Below are positions 26,006 to 35,732 of a stretch of 64,000 nucleotides of DNA, one piece after another. How positions within the stretch are numbered: the first letter of the stretch is position 1; each line of letters opens with the position of its first letter. The stretch lies in assembly GCF_019203185.1 (NCBI RefSeq), contig NZ_CP078093.1, forward strand, positions 744,001 to 808,000. Direction: 5' to 3'. A program made the translations under genes and the position numbers. Origin of the DNA: Crassaminicella indica. Lineage in GTDB: Bacteria > Bacillota > Clostridia > Peptostreptococcales > Thermotaleaceae. Under the pieces are notes generated by a model. That model made no database searches. It was not told where the DNA came from and saw only the letters and a list, made by a program, of their open reading frames with translations.

Positions 26006-26099
26006 AAAGAATGTAAATTTATAGAGGAAACAAATAAATTCCATAGAATATTATTATTATATTTTTTATAATATTCAGATTTCAAGGAGGTGCATAGAA

Positions 26100-28127
26100 A
26101 TGCAATGTGAAAAAAATAACAATATGTTCAAAAGAATTATGATCCTTATTTGTTTTTCTTTAATTCTAGCAATTTGTAGTATATCCTTCATTTCTATCAA
26201 AATATCCACTAATGCTTTGTACTCCCAAATGCATAAAAATGGAAATGAGATTGCAAATATTATTTTAGCACAAGTAAAAAACACAAATTCTATAGAAAAA
26301 GATGTTGAACATATATTAGACACTTATCTATATGATATAGCTACTGTAATTGGTAATCAAAATAACTTCAATAATGAAATGCTCGTAGCTTTAGCTGAAC
26401 AAACAAATTTAGCAGAAATCAATATTATCGATGAAAACGGAAAAATTATTTTTTCAAATTTACCTGCTAATATCGGTTATATCTATGGAGAAAACCATGC
26501 TATGCAAAAAATTTTCAAAGGTCATACAGAAAAAATTGCAGAAGCTATAAGAAAAAGTGAAGTAGATGGTCTCCTTTACAAATACGGCGGTATAAAATTA
26601 AACAAAGGCTACATGCAAATCGGTTTTCCTGCAAACACAGTAAAACAAATGAAAAAAACACTAAATATACAAAATTATTTAGAAAAGCTCGCAGCATCTG
26701 ATAATATTGTATATGCATCTATTTTAAATAAAAACTATGAAGCCATTGCACATAGTGATGCTCAAAAAATCGGTACTGTTTATACTAATCCAGCTATGCA
26801 ATCTGCAATCTCAAAAGGAGAAACATATTCTTACACAACTACTAATCCAAATGGAAAATTTGAAATTTATACAGTCAACGTTCCTTTAACAAATACTAAA
26901 AATGAAATCATTGGAGTCGTTCAAGTAGGTCTATCTACAATGCCTTTAATCACTGCACGTAATCACTTGATCTTTCAAGGGATTTTCATATCAATCATTG
27001 TACTTCTTATTATTACTATATTTATATACTTATTTGTAAAACACAGTATTACCAATCCTATTAACAAATTGTTAATACTAATTGACAAAACATCTAACTT
27101 TGATTTAGTAGATAATTCGTCCATACATTTAAAAAAGAATAAGGATGAAATTACTATTATGGCAATATCTATTGAGCATATGAGAAAAGCTTTAAAGGAT
27201 ATGGTAAATAATATAAAAGATGTATCTAGCAAAATAGGTCATTATGCTGAAAGTCTATCCAACACAACAAATGAAGTATCTATGTCTATTGAAGGCGTAG
27301 CCTCCGCTACCGATGAACTCGCTCAAGGAGCTGCTGATCAAAATAAAACTACACAAGAAGGAGTTGAAAAGCTAAATCATCTTGCTAAAACTATAAACAT
27401 CGCTGTCAATCATTCAGAAAATATTAGAGAAAATATCCAAAACGTCATCGCAGCCAATAAGGATGGAACAGAATCTATCAATAGATTAAAAAATTCCTTT
27501 AAAGAAAATAATGAAATTACTAAAAAAATCACATCTCAAATAGGCATATTAGATACAAAATCAACTTCAATAGTTGCAATTAGCAATACCATTTCCTCTA
27601 TTGCAGAAAAAACAAATCTTTTAGCGCTAAATGCCGCTATCGAAGCAGCCCGAGCAGGAGATGCAGGGCGAGGATTTGCAGTAGTTGCAGATGAAATAAG
27701 AAAACTAGCAGAACAGGTTACTTTCAATGCTAAAGAAATAGAAGCAACCATAAATGATATGGTAAAAGAAATGAGTTATGCAAAGCTTCAAATGGATACT
27801 GCAAGCACAATTGTAGGAAAAAGTAATGATGAATTAATCCATACAGAGCAAAGCTTTAAAAAAATTAATGAATCCATTGAGAATACCATCGCAAAAATAG
27901 AAGAGCTAATCACAAACATAGAAAAAATTCATCAAGATAAGCAGAGTGTTACAACCGCTATAAAAGAAATAGCATCTATTACAGAACTATCTGCTGCTTC
28001 TACTGAAGAAGTTGCTGCCTCTATAGAAGAGCAAAGTTCAATGATGGTTGAAATTTCAGATAAAACTCATGAACTAAATGCAATATCAGCAAAGCTTGAA
28101 AAAATTATAGATCAGTTTAATGTATAA
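26100..28127 (+). CDS. methyl-accepting chemotaxis protein
   Basis: 675 aa chemoreceptor. Two membrane segments (about 12-32 and 292-314) enclose a large extracellular double-Cache-type domain of about 260 residues. HAMP follows ([17 protein letters not shown]), then a long cytoplasmic coiled coil with the conserved hairpin tip [37 protein letters not shown] read from about 500-536 (not quoted in full). Its ligand is unknown; Cache domains typically bind small organic acids or amino acids. No C-terminal CheR-docking pentapeptide. CAAGGAGGTGCATAGAA precedes the start. Monocistronic. Confidence 0.94.
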   Translation: MQCEKNNNMFKRIMILICFSLILAICSISFISIKISTNALYSQMHKNGNEIANIILAQVKNTNSIEKDVEHILDTYLYDIATVIGNQNNFNNEMLVALAEQTNLAEINIIDENGKIIFSNLPANIGYIYGENHAMQKIFKGHTEKIAEAIRKSEVDGLLYKYGGIKLNKGYMQIGFPANTVKQMKKTLNIQNYLEKLAASDNIVYASILNKNYEAIAHSDAQKIGTVYTNPAMQSAISKGETYSYTTTNPNGKFEIYTVNVPLTNTKNEIIGVVQVGLSTMPLITARNHLIFQGIFISIIVLLIITIFIYLFVKHSITNPINKLLILIDKTSNFDLVDNSSIHLKKNKDEITIMAISIEHMRKALKDMVNNIKDVSSKIGHYAESLSNTTNEVSMSIEGVASATDELAQGAADQNKTTQEGVEKLNHLAKTINIAVNHSENIRENIQNVIAANKDGTESINRLKNSFKENNEITKKITSQIGILDTKSTSIVAISNTISSIAEKTNLLALNAAIEAARAGDAGRGFAVVADEIRKLAEQVTFNAKEIEATINDMVKEMSYAKLQMDTASTIVGKSNDELIHTEQSFKKINESIENTIAKIEELITNIEKIHQDKQSVTTAIKEIASITELSAASTEEVAASIEEQSSMMVEISDKTHELNAISAKLEKIIDQFNV

Positions 28128-28164
28128 ATAAATGCCCTCCTGTACTAAGAGGGCATTTATTTAT
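28127..28164. terminator. bidirectional terminator
   Basis: Stem AAATGCCCTC / GAGGGCATTT between convergent genes. Confidence 0.85.
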
Positions 28165-29641
28165 ATGTAGCAAATTCTATATCATCTAACCATACCATTG
28201 ATGCATCATTCAATATAATAATTTTCACTTCATCTACCTGCTCCATATCATCATCAATACGCAGCAAATCCCATGTATTTACTTTGCTAGGCTCATAAAC
28301 TACTGATTTTGTAAATCGTAATTTTTCATTTTTATATGCTTCTATTTTTATCTGCACAGGCTCAGTAGCATCAGACATAAGCCACATAGACATCACATTT
28401 GATATATCCAATTTTAAATCTTTAATACAAATAGCATTTTCCTCATCCTTCATCTTTGCAACCTTTATAGAATATTCTCCATTTCTAAACAAATCATAAT
28501 CCTTTATGATATTATCTTCATATACAATATTCAAGCTTTCCAACTTTTCATCTGAAGGAATATATACAGCTTCTTCTATTTTTTCATTTTCTTGTGGTTT
28601 TGTAATATTTACTTTTTCAATATATTCCTTACTCCATTGATTTTTCTGATCCTGCACTTTTAAGACAATATTATATTCACCAGGCTCTTTAATATCTACT
28701 ATTAAATCCTTTACGGAATATGTCTTAACTGTTTTATTTCCTTTCCTAACCTCCCATATATACTTCTTAATACCTTCTCCTTTACTCTTATTAATAAACT
28801 GCCACTGATTTTTCATTTTTATTTTTTCAAAATAAGCTGTAGGACTATCATCTGCCTTTCTTCCTATAAACCATTGATGCATAAAATTTGCATATGCTAA
28901 AGTGCCAATTGCTATAATAACTAATCCTATAGTAACCTTTGAAAATAACCTTAGGTAATTTTTTCCTCTGATTTTTGTATTAGCTTTACGCTCATTATAT
29001 AAATATAAACCTTTAAAATCATTATAAATTTCTTCTAGATTTTTATATTCTCTCTTGCCTCTCTCGAGTTCATAAACAAATTTTAATATGTTCTCATCTA
29101 TATTTTTTTGATCAGCTTCATCCAATATAGGATAAAGTAATATTTTTTTAACTACTCTTCCAACTTCCTTTGCAACTTGCTGAAAATCATCTATATTGGT
29201 AAAAAGCTTATCTATTATAAGCAGTTCATTTAATGATAATCTCCCTTTTTGTACAACAATCTGAGATTCATTAATCAAATTATTTTTAAACCCATGCTCT
29301 AATACATCGTATCTTTTAATGTTTTTTAAATACTGAAAAACCATGCTTAATCGATTTTCTACATTTATATTTTCTTCTTCAAGATAAGCTTCTAATGGTA
29401 TCCCTTCTTGTGTTTTTGTAACAACAACAAGATCTCCATCTAATTTTTCTATATGCTTTAAAGTTTTTAATGCTTTTTTAAATTTTCCCATATAGGTTCT
29501 TATACTTTTTATGTTATGTAATATATTTATAGTCACTAATTCTTCTGGATGATCTTTTAATGACCCCATAAAAATATTTTGATCAGTATTCGTCTGCAAT
29601 GTTTGAATAATATTAAATTTGTCGACATACGATTGATTCAT
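28157..29641 (-). CDS. pseudokinase-like membrane protein with PKD-like and C-terminal binding domain
   Basis: 494 aa. Residues 1-190 resemble a stripped protein-kinase fold: FNIIQTLQTNTDQNIFMG (glycine-loop position), VVTKTQEGIPLEAYL (hinge) and ENRLSMVFQYLKNI... then a would-be catalytic loop HGFKNNLINESQIVV and LSLNELLII in place of DFG. The VAIK lysine, HRD Asp and DFG are absent. One membrane segment at about 235-253 follows a basic linker. Outside are a PKD-like beta domain (about 272-345: WEVRKGNKTVKTYSV, GEYNIVLKVQD) and a beta-rich domain (about 375-494) that looks like a carbohydrate-binding jelly roll. Role unknown; a surface sensor with an internal scaffold is an inference. Confidence 0.6.
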   Translation of the reverse strand: MNQSYVDKFNIIQTLQTNTDQNIFMGSLKDHPEELVTINILHNIKSIRTYMGKFKKALKTLKHIEKLDGDLVVVTKTQEGIPLEAYLEEENINVENRLSMVFQYLKNIKRYDVLEHGFKNNLINESQIVVQKGRLSLNELLIIDKLFTNIDDFQQVAKEVGRVVKKILLYPILDEADQKNIDENILKFVYELERGKREYKNLEEIYNDFKGLYLYNERKANTKIRGKNYLRLFSKVTIGLVIIAIGTLAYANFMHQWFIGRKADDSPTAYFEKIKMKNQWQFINKSKGEGIKKYIWEVRKGNKTVKTYSVKDLIVDIKEPGEYNIVLKVQDQKNQWSKEYIEKVNITKPQENEKIEEAVYIPSDEKLESLNIVYEDNIIKDYDLFRNGEYSIKVAKMKDEENAICIKDLKLDISNVMSMWLMSDATEPVQIKIEAYKNEKLRFTKSVVYEPSKVNTWDLLRIDDDMEQVDEVKIIILNDASMVWLDDIEFATYK

Positions 29642-29726
29642 TGACAGGACCTTCCTTATATGTGCTATTTTAAGAATATTTTACCATATAAAGCAAAAAT
29701 ATAAAATTCCCTTTTCTTCTATACAG

Positions 29727-29761
29727 CAAAAAAGAGACTACTTAAAATAGCCTCTTTATCC
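29727..29761 (-). terminator. terminator of the M20 peptidase gene
   Basis: Stem AAAGAGGCTA / TAGTCTCTTT with loop TTTTAAG. Read leftward it runs into T residues. Confidence 0.75.
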
Positions 29762-29771
29762 TATTAAATCT

Positions 29772-30881
29772 TTATACAGTCCTAATAATTTCTACTACAA
29801 GTCTTGCACTATTTACCAAATCTTCTATTTTTAAATGTTCTTCTAAAGTATGTGGCTTTTTCTCTCCAATGCCTAAATTTACAGCCTTAATACCATGACC
29901 ATTTAAAATATTGGTGTCACTGCCACCTCCAGAAGCTTGAGTAAATGGCTTTAATCCTATATTTTCACAAGCCTTTCTTACTATATTTACAATTTCATCA
30001 TCTTCGTCAATGCTAAAAGCACTGTACATTCTCTTTGTATCAATTTCAACCTCTGCTTTAAATTCCTTTGCAGCTTCTTCTAAGCACTTCACCATATGAG
30101 CTGTCTGTTTATCTAATTTTTCATTATTTAAGCTTCTTGCTTCTGCTTTTATTTCTACTTCTGGACAAACAATATTTGTTACTTTTCCTCCTTGAATAAC
30201 ACCAACATTTGCCGTTGTTTCTTCATCAATTCTAAGCAAATTCATACTGCTTATTGCTCTTGCAGCAACTTGGATAGCACTGATCCCTTCTTCTGGACAT
30301 ACTCCTGCGTGTGCTGGCTTTCCAATGATTTTTGCATTTATTTTATCCTGCGCAGGTCCCTTTATGATTATTTGTCCTGGATCTCCACCACTATCTAATA
30401 CAAATGCACGTTTAGATTGAATTTTGGTATAATCCAAGTTTTTAGCCCCGAATAATCCACCTTCTTCGTAGATACTAAACACCACTTCAATTGGACCATG
30501 TTCTATATTTTTTTCTTTTATCACCTTTAGCGCCTCTACAACAGCAGCAATACCTGCTTTGTCATCTCCTCCAAGCACTGTTGTTCCATCACTATAAATC
30601 ACACCATCTTTTACTACTGGTTTGATCCCCTCTCCAGGACTTACTGTATCCATATGACAGCTGAATAAAATTGGTTCAATGTCTTTGCTTCCTTCAAGTC
30701 TTGCAATAACATTCCCTGTATCTGAACCTACCTTCTCTCCTGCATTATCTATATGTACCTCAAGACCTATATTTTTTAGTTCCTTCGCAATAAAATTTGC
30801 AAATTGTCCTTCTCTTTTTGTAGGACTGTCAATTTGTACATATTTTAAAAATTCATTTACAATCCTTTCTTTGTTTATCAT
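29772..30881 (-). CDS. pepT: M20 family peptidase, PepT-like tripeptide aminopeptidase
   Basis: 369 aa zinc peptidase of the PepT/PepT2 type. Metal and catalytic positions are visible: SCHMDTVSPGEG (His, Asp), DGTTVLGGDDKAGIAAV (bridging Asp), YEEGGLFGAKN (general-base Glu) and the final His in KKPHTLEEHL. The lid domain includes GKPAHAGVCPEEG. It releases N-terminal residues from short peptides in the cytosol. AGGAGGGGTAAA precedes the ATG. It follows abgT by about 80 bases on the same strand, so AbgT may import its substrate. Confidence 0.88.
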   Translation of the reverse strand: MINKERIVNEFLKYVQIDSPTKREGQFANFIAKELKNIGLEVHIDNAGEKVGSDTGNVIARLEGSKDIEPILFSCHMDTVSPGEGIKPVVKDGVIYSDGTTVLGGDDKAGIAAVVEALKVIKEKNIEHGPIEVVFSIYEEGGLFGAKNLDYTKIQSKRAFVLDSGGDPGQIIIKGPAQDKINAKIIGKPAHAGVCPEEGISAIQVAARAISSMNLLRIDEETTANVGVIQGGKVTNIVCPEVEIKAEARSLNNEKLDKQTAHMVKCLEEAAKEFKAEVEIDTKRMYSAFSIDEDDEIVNIVRKACENIGLKPFTQASGGGSDTNILNGHGIKAVNLGIGEKKPHTLEEHLKIEDLVNSARLVVEIIRTV

Positions 30882-30899
30882 TTTACCCCTCCTAAATGA

Positions 30900-30934
30900 G
30901 CGAGAATCCTTTTTGATCTAAAAAGAATTCTCGC
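30900..30934 (-). terminator. hairpin between abgT and pepT
   Basis: Stem GCGAGAAT-CTTTTT / AAAAAG-ATTCTCGC. The T-run is on the plus-strand side; leftward the hairpin ends only in TCATTT, right before the pepT ribosome site. It may be a weak terminator or an mRNA processing/stabilising element. Confidence 0.55.
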
Positions 30935-30963
30935 TTTGTTTTGTCTATATCTAGAAAAGTTCT

Positions 30964-32520
30964 CTACATAGCCAAATGGATAAATGCATCTGGTCCAATA
31001 GGTGCTCCTACAAGATACCAAACAATCATCAGTGCTGTCCATCCTAATAAGAATGCTATAGAATATGGAAGCATTGTAGAAATTAACGTACCAATTCCAG
31101 TATCTTTATCATATTTTTGTGCAAATACTACTATTACCGCAAAGTATGACATTAGTGGTGAAATAATGTTTGTACAGGAATCTCCTATACGATATGCAAG
31201 CTGAGTAAATTCTGGTGTAAATCCTAATTGATACATCATTGGTATAAATACAGGTGCCATGATTCCCCATTTAGCAGATGCAGAACCAATGAATAAGTTA
31301 ATAAATCCAGCAACTACAATAAATGCAAGGATTAATGGTAATCCTGTAAATCCAATAGCTTTTAAGAAGTTTGCACCACTTACAGCTAATATAATTCCTA
31401 AGTTTGTGTATGAGAAATATTTAATAAACTGAGCAGCAAAGAAACATAATACTAGATATCCTCCTAAACCACTCATAGCCTTGCTCATAGCTTTGATTAC
31501 ATCTTTATCGTTCTTAATTGTTCCTGCAACAATACCATAAACCAAACCCGGTACTAAGAAAAATAACATGATTGTTGGAACTAATCCATTATATATAAAT
31601 TGCTTTAATGGGTTTTCTGCTTCTGGTACTTTTAATGCTGCATTTTCAGGTAATGTTAAGAAGATCATCACTGCAACAAAAATTAGTAGAGAAATACCCG
31701 CAGCAACTAAACCTTTTTTTTCTACTTCTGTAACTTCCATACTATCATCTGCTTTATATTCACCTTTGTATTCGCCTAATCTTGGTTCTACAATTTTTTC
31801 AGTTACATATGTTCCTATAAAAGTAATTAAAAATGTAGATGCCATCATGAAATACATATTAGCTGTTGGCAATATACTTAACTCAATTCCACCAGCAGTC
31901 AAAGCCTCATTTGTAATACCTGCTAGTAGTGGGTCTAATGTTCCTAATAAAAGGTTCGCTGAAAATCCACCTGATACACCTGCAAAAGCAGCTGCCATAC
32001 CAGCAAGTGGATGACGTTTAAAGCTTAAAAAAACAATAGCGCCTAATGGAACTAATACTACATACCCTGCATCTGATGCTATGTTTGACATAACTCCAGC
32101 AAATACAACTACAGCAGTAATTAATCTTTTAGGTGTACTAAGTACCAATTTCTTAAGTGCTGAATTGATTAGTCCTGTTCCTTCAGCAATACCTACTCCA
32201 AGCATAGCAACTAAAACAGTCCCTAATGGATGGAATCCAGTAAAGTTTTTTGTTGCTGTATTAATCATATACCTTAATCCTTCAGCATTTAATAGAGAAA
32301 TTGCTTCAACAGTTTTTTCCGTTTTATACTTAGCATCATAAAAATTAACTGCTAATCCTGCACGAGATGCAATTTCTGAAATAACAATTACAGCAACTGC
32401 TAACAGTAAAAATATCGTAACTGGATGCGGTAGTTTATTCCCTACTGTTTCAATGACATTAAGAAATTTGTTAAACAATCCTTTTTTTGACGGTTGAGAA
32501 GATTTTGAAACGCTTGCCAT
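30964..32520 (-). CDS. abgT: AbgT family transporter
   Basis: 518 aa polytopic membrane protein. The start region NKLPHPVTIFLLLAVAVI, GFHPLGTVLVAMLGVGIAEGTGLI, IFLSFKRHPLAGMAAAFAGVSGGFSANLL and the late FTPEFTQLAYRIGDSCTNIISPLMSYFA are family hallmarks. Studied members take up p-aminobenzoyl-glutamate or export sulfonamides with the ion gradient. Its neighbour, an M20 peptidase, suggests uptake of an amide or peptide that is then hydrolysed. AAAAAGGAGGAATAAT precedes the ATG. Confidence 0.93.
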   Translation of the reverse strand: MASVSKSSQPSKKGLFNKFLNVIETVGNKLPHPVTIFLLLAVAVIVISEIASRAGLAVNFYDAKYKTEKTVEAISLLNAEGLRYMINTATKNFTGFHPLGTVLVAMLGVGIAEGTGLINSALKKLVLSTPKRLITAVVVFAGVMSNIASDAGYVVLVPLGAIVFLSFKRHPLAGMAAAFAGVSGGFSANLLLGTLDPLLAGITNEALTAGGIELSILPTANMYFMMASTFLITFIGTYVTEKIVEPRLGEYKGEYKADDSMEVTEVEKKGLVAAGISLLIFVAVMIFLTLPENAALKVPEAENPLKQFIYNGLVPTIMLFFLVPGLVYGIVAGTIKNDKDVIKAMSKAMSGLGGYLVLCFFAAQFIKYFSYTNLGIILAVSGANFLKAIGFTGLPLILAFIVVAGFINLFIGSASAKWGIMAPVFIPMMYQLGFTPEFTQLAYRIGDSCTNIISPLMSYFAVIVVFAQKYDKDTGIGTLISTMLPYSIAFLLGWTALMIVWYLVGAPIGPDAFIHLAM

Positions 32521-32721
32521 ATTATTCCTCCTTTTTAAATAGTTCTTTTAGTTTTATAATTCTGACAATTCTGCGTATAGATACAATTCATGATTATTTT
32601 TTATAATTGCATAAATATAATTTGTCATATTAGGAAAATGTTATCATATGTCTATACGCATCATTCATGATAACATATTTTCGTTGATAAATGTTTTAAA
32701 TTTTTGTAATATGTAAATATG

Positions 32722-32755
32722 AGTGAATGACTTTGATAACTTTTGTAAAAAAATA
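32722..32755. repeat. dispersed intergenic repeat, copy E (fragment)
   Basis: AGTGAATGACTTTGATAACT and TTTGTAAAAAAATAC match 22143-22176 of the complete repeat with one or two changes. It lies in the 250-base gap upstream of abgT; the rest of the gap is AT-rich promoter sequence. Confidence 0.75.
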
Positions 32756-32756
32756 C

Positions 32757-32796
32757 ATAAAAATAGAGATGCTTATTCTGCATCCCTATTTTTATT
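32757..32796 (-). terminator. terminator of the YibE/F gene
   Basis: Stem AAAAATAGAGATGC / GCATCCCTATTTTT with loop TTATTCT, right after the stop codon. Confidence 0.82.
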
Positions 32797-33906
32797 CTTT
32801 TTCATTAGCATACTTGCTACAAAAGCTGTTAATGGAATTGTCAATACTAATCCAATACTTCCTGCTAATGATCGAATAACCTCCGTAGCAATAATATCTA
32901 GATTTAATATTTTAATAATGGAGGTTTCATGAGCCATAAACAATAAAAGCAATGGAATAGAGCTTCCTGTATAAGCAAGGATCAGGGTATTTGTCATTGT
33001 TCCCATAACATCCTTTCCTACATTCATTCCTGCAGAAAACAACTCTTTTCTTGTAAGTGATGGATTAGCATTATTTATTTCTTCTATAGCAGAAGAAATA
33101 GACATTCCTATATCCATAACTGCTCCTAATGCCCCCATTATAATTCCAGAGAATAGAAGACTTTTAAAGTCAAAGGAAACTTTTTGAGGAATATTCATAA
33201 GCATAACCGCTTCTTCGCTACTAAGTCCTGTTAATTTGACCATACTTCCAATATAATAAGCAATGACCCCTGCAATAATTACACCACCAGTGGTTCCAAT
33301 AATACCTGCAATACTTTTACTATTAATACCTCCAATAACAAGCATAGTCATTATTGTAATAGCTACAGAAATCGCTATAGTAATAGGAATAGGATTCATT
33401 CCCTTTAAAATAGCTGGTAAAAGTATTTTTAGAATTGCAAACAAAGTAAGAGAAAGAGTTACAACAGCCTTTATACCTTTCATCTTTCCAATAATTATAA
33501 TCAATACAATAAACAATATATATAAATATATTATATAATGCTGTCGCATGTAATCTGTTATAGCTACATCTAATCTTCCATCAGTATATTCATCAATATT
33601 GATTACAATTTTATCATCTTTCTTTACTTCAATAGCAAACGCAGAATTACATGGTATATTATTCTCTATTTCTAAAACCTTTCCTTTATATTTTCCACTA
33701 GTAATTTTCAATTTTACATGCTGCTCTTTTTCTTTAAAGTCCCCGTATTCTTGAACAATTTTTGCCTTACTTGCTTCTAAAACCACTCCTGTTTCTGTAT
33801 AACTCGTATAATCTTCATATACATTTAACGGATCTTCTTGTTCTCCATAAACACTAAAAGAACATAAAAATATAAATAAAATTGTCATCCATAATATTTT
33901 TTTCAT
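32773..33906 (-). CDS. YibE/F family membrane protein
   Basis: 377 aa. A signal peptide at the N-terminus and an extracytoplasmic beta-rich domain of about 120 residues (KAKIVQEYGDFKEKEQHVKLKITSGKYKGKVLEIEN) are followed by about seven membrane segments. These carry family motifs: GKMKGIKAVVTLSLTLFAI, IGTTGGVIIAGVIAYY and GIIMGALGAVMDIGMSI. The family is widespread in Firmicutes and of unknown transport or channel function. The start at 33906 has TGGAGGCAATT; the frame is open 30 bases further. Confidence 0.88.
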   Translation of the reverse strand: MKKILWMTILFIFLCSFSVYGEQEDPLNVYEDYTSYTETGVVLEASKAKIVQEYGDFKEKEQHVKLKITSGKYKGKVLEIENNIPCNSAFAIEVKKDDKIVINIDEYTDGRLDVAITDYMRQHYIIYLYILFIVLIIIIGKMKGIKAVVTLSLTLFAILKILLPAILKGMNPIPITIAISVAITIMTMLVIGGINSKSIAGIIGTTGGVIIAGVIAYYIGSMVKLTGLSSEEAVMLMNIPQKVSFDFKSLLFSGIIMGALGAVMDIGMSISSAIEEINNANPSLTRKELFSAGMNVGKDVMGTMTNTLILAYTGSSIPLLLLFMAHETSIIKILNLDIIATEVIRSLAGSIGLVLTIPLTAFVASMLMKKNKNRDAE

Positions 33907-34036
33907 AATTGCCTCCATATAATACTTTTTGTCCATAGTATACCATTTTTTGCGCTTTTTGAAAACATAAATACTTTTGCAGCATTTTCTAAATATTCTT
34001 TCAAAATAAAAACTATTACAACATTTTGTATATTCA

Positions 34037-34065
34037 TTGACATTGTTTCAGCAGTTTAATACAAT
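34037..34065 (+). promoter_or_regulatory. promoter of the B12-riboswitch transcript
   Basis: TTGACA (34037-34042), 17-base spacer, TACAAT (34060-34065), about 25 bases before the cobalamin aptamer. Confidence 0.78.
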
Positions 34066-34090
34066 GTGTTTGAAAAGTTAATCACTTCAA

Positions 34091-34300
34091 CATGGTGTTG
34101 TTAACAATAGATTAACAGCTTAAAAGGGAAGCTCGGTGAAAATCCGACACGGTCCCGCCACTGTAACGAGGAATGCAGCTATATATATACCACTGTTTTC
34201 ATTTAATGGGAATGGGAAGGTGATAGCTGTGTAATGAATCGAAGTCAGGAGACCTGCCATGCTTGATGATACCGTTATCACTTACGCGGATAAGGAGGTG
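34091..34300 (+). ncRNA. cobalamin riboswitch 1
   Basis: Core features are present: AAAAGGGAAGCTCGGTGAAA, ATCCGACACGGTCCCGCCAC, TGTAA, GAAGTCAGGAGACCTGCCAT (B12 box). Together with the terminator at 34363 it fills the 525-base gap between YibE/F and the AspT-like gene. Cobalamin binding is expected to turn the downstream genes off. Confidence 0.95.
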
Positions 34301-34362
34301 TTATTGATTCGCAAAGAGCATTACTGTCTCATTGCTTTTCAATATACTTATTGTTAAGATCG

Positions 34363-34393
34363 AGCACCTTTTTATACAAAGGTGCTTTTTATT
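34363..34393 (+). terminator. expression-platform terminator of cobalamin riboswitch 1
   Basis: Stem AGCACCTT / AAGGTGCT followed by TTTTTATTT, immediately upstream of the ribosome site of the AspT-like gene. Confidence 0.85.
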
Positions 34394-34430
34394 TAAAAGG
34401 TTCTATAACAAAATGAAAGAAGGAATAAAG

Positions 34431-35663
34431 ATGCATTTTAATTTTACAACCTTTATAACCAACTATTTTGTACTAATCTTCTTTTCTGTTGTAACAGGAT
34501 TATTCATCGGAAGAATTGAATTTGGAAAAATCAAGCTAGGTACTTCTGGAGGCTTATTTACAGGTCTTGTTATCGGCTGGTATATCTATGGGAAATATGC
34601 TCTTCCTTATAAAAATACAGAAAACCTACCTTCATATGCAGAAAGAATACTAACTGAGGGCATCATTCCAAATGAACTTTTCCTATTTAGTCTTATACTA
34701 TTTGTAGCTGCTGTAGGTCTTTTAGCCTCTAAAGATCTAGGCAAAGTATTAAAAAAATATGGATTAAAATTTGTGTTGTTAGGCTTTGTTATTACTTTTA
34801 CAGGAGCTGCAATTTGCTACATCATGACAATGCTCAGTAAAGGGCAAAATCCATATGCTGTTTCAGGTGTTTATACAGGTGCTTTAACTAGTTCCCCAGG
34901 ACTAGCAGCTGCATTAGAAGCTGTTACTTCATATGGTAACGAAGCAGAAAGTATGGTTGGCTTTGGCTATGCTGTAGCATACGTTCCTGGTGTACTTATC
35001 GTCATTGTCTTAATGCAATTTTTACCATTGATTTTTAAAATAGATCTAGAAGCAGAAAAAGAATTATTTAAACAAGAGATGTCTTCCCCAGAAGACCCTG
35101 TCATGAATTTCGAAGTAAAGTTTGACCTTATTGCATTTGTCTTCGCCTGTTTGATTGGGTTGCTATTAGGTAAAATGAAAATTTATTTAGGTTCTATAAT
35201 AGGATATTTTAGTCTTGGTTCAACAGGTGGTATTCTTATAGCATCTCTTATATTAGGTTATATAGGAAAGCTCGGGCCAATGCATTTTAGAATGAGTCCT
35301 AAAATTTTAGGCACAATACAAGAACTAGCTCTTGCATTCTTTCTTTCTATGGTCGGTTTAAAATATGGATACACAACTATTCATTCAATAACTCACTCGG
35401 GTGCTTACTTAGTATGCATATCCTTTCTATGTGGATTCTCTGCTCTATTAGCAGGCTTTATCATCGGAAGGTATGTCTTTAAAATAAATTGGATTATGCT
35501 TTCTGGCGCACTTTGCGGTGGAATGACTAGTACACCAGGACTAGGTGCTGCCATAGAAGCTACAAAAAGTGATGGTGTTGCAGCAGGTTATGGAGCTACT
35601 TATCCATTTGCCCTTCTTGGGATGATTCTATTTACTATACTGCTGTATCGAGTACCAGTATAA
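34431..35663 (+). CDS. AspT/YidE-type putative exchange transporter under B12 control
   Basis: 410 aa membrane protein built as an internal duplication. GGLFTGLVIGWYIYG and GVYTGALTSSPGLAAALEAV in the first half are echoed by TGGILIASLILGYIG and SGALCGGMTSTPGLGAAIEAT in the second. This is the AspT-Asp_Al_Ex architecture (aspartate:alanine exchanger, YidE/YbjL), but without the central TrkA-C/RCK domains usual in that family (normally about 550 aa). Substrate unknown. The start at 34431 has AGAAGGAATAAAG; the open frame upstream runs through the terminator and is not coding. It is controlled by a cobalamin riboswitch. Confidence 0.82.
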   Translation: MHFNFTTFITNYFVLIFFSVVTGLFIGRIEFGKIKLGTSGGLFTGLVIGWYIYGKYALPYKNTENLPSYAERILTEGIIPNELFLFSLILFVAAVGLLASKDLGKVLKKYGLKFVLLGFVITFTGAAICYIMTMLSKGQNPYAVSGVYTGALTSSPGLAAALEAVTSYGNEAESMVGFGYAVAYVPGVLIVIVLMQFLPLIFKIDLEAEKELFKQEMSSPEDPVMNFEVKFDLIAFVFACLIGLLLGKMKIYLGSIIGYFSLGSTGGILIASLILGYIGKLGPMHFRMSPKILGTIQELALAFFLSMVGLKYGYTTIHSITHSGAYLVCISFLCGFSALLAGFIIGRYVFKINWIMLSGALCGGMTSTPGLGAAIEATKSDGVAAGYGATYPFALLGMILFTILLYRVPV

Positions 35664-35732
35664 ATTTGTTAAAAGAATCTTTTCATACTAGAAAAGATAC
35701 TTAAATTATAAATATAAATGGAGGGATTGAGT

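Noticed and set aside
34332-34430. N-terminal extension of the AspT-like gene
   Set aside because: It runs through the riboswitch terminator; the ribosome site favours the ATG at 34431.
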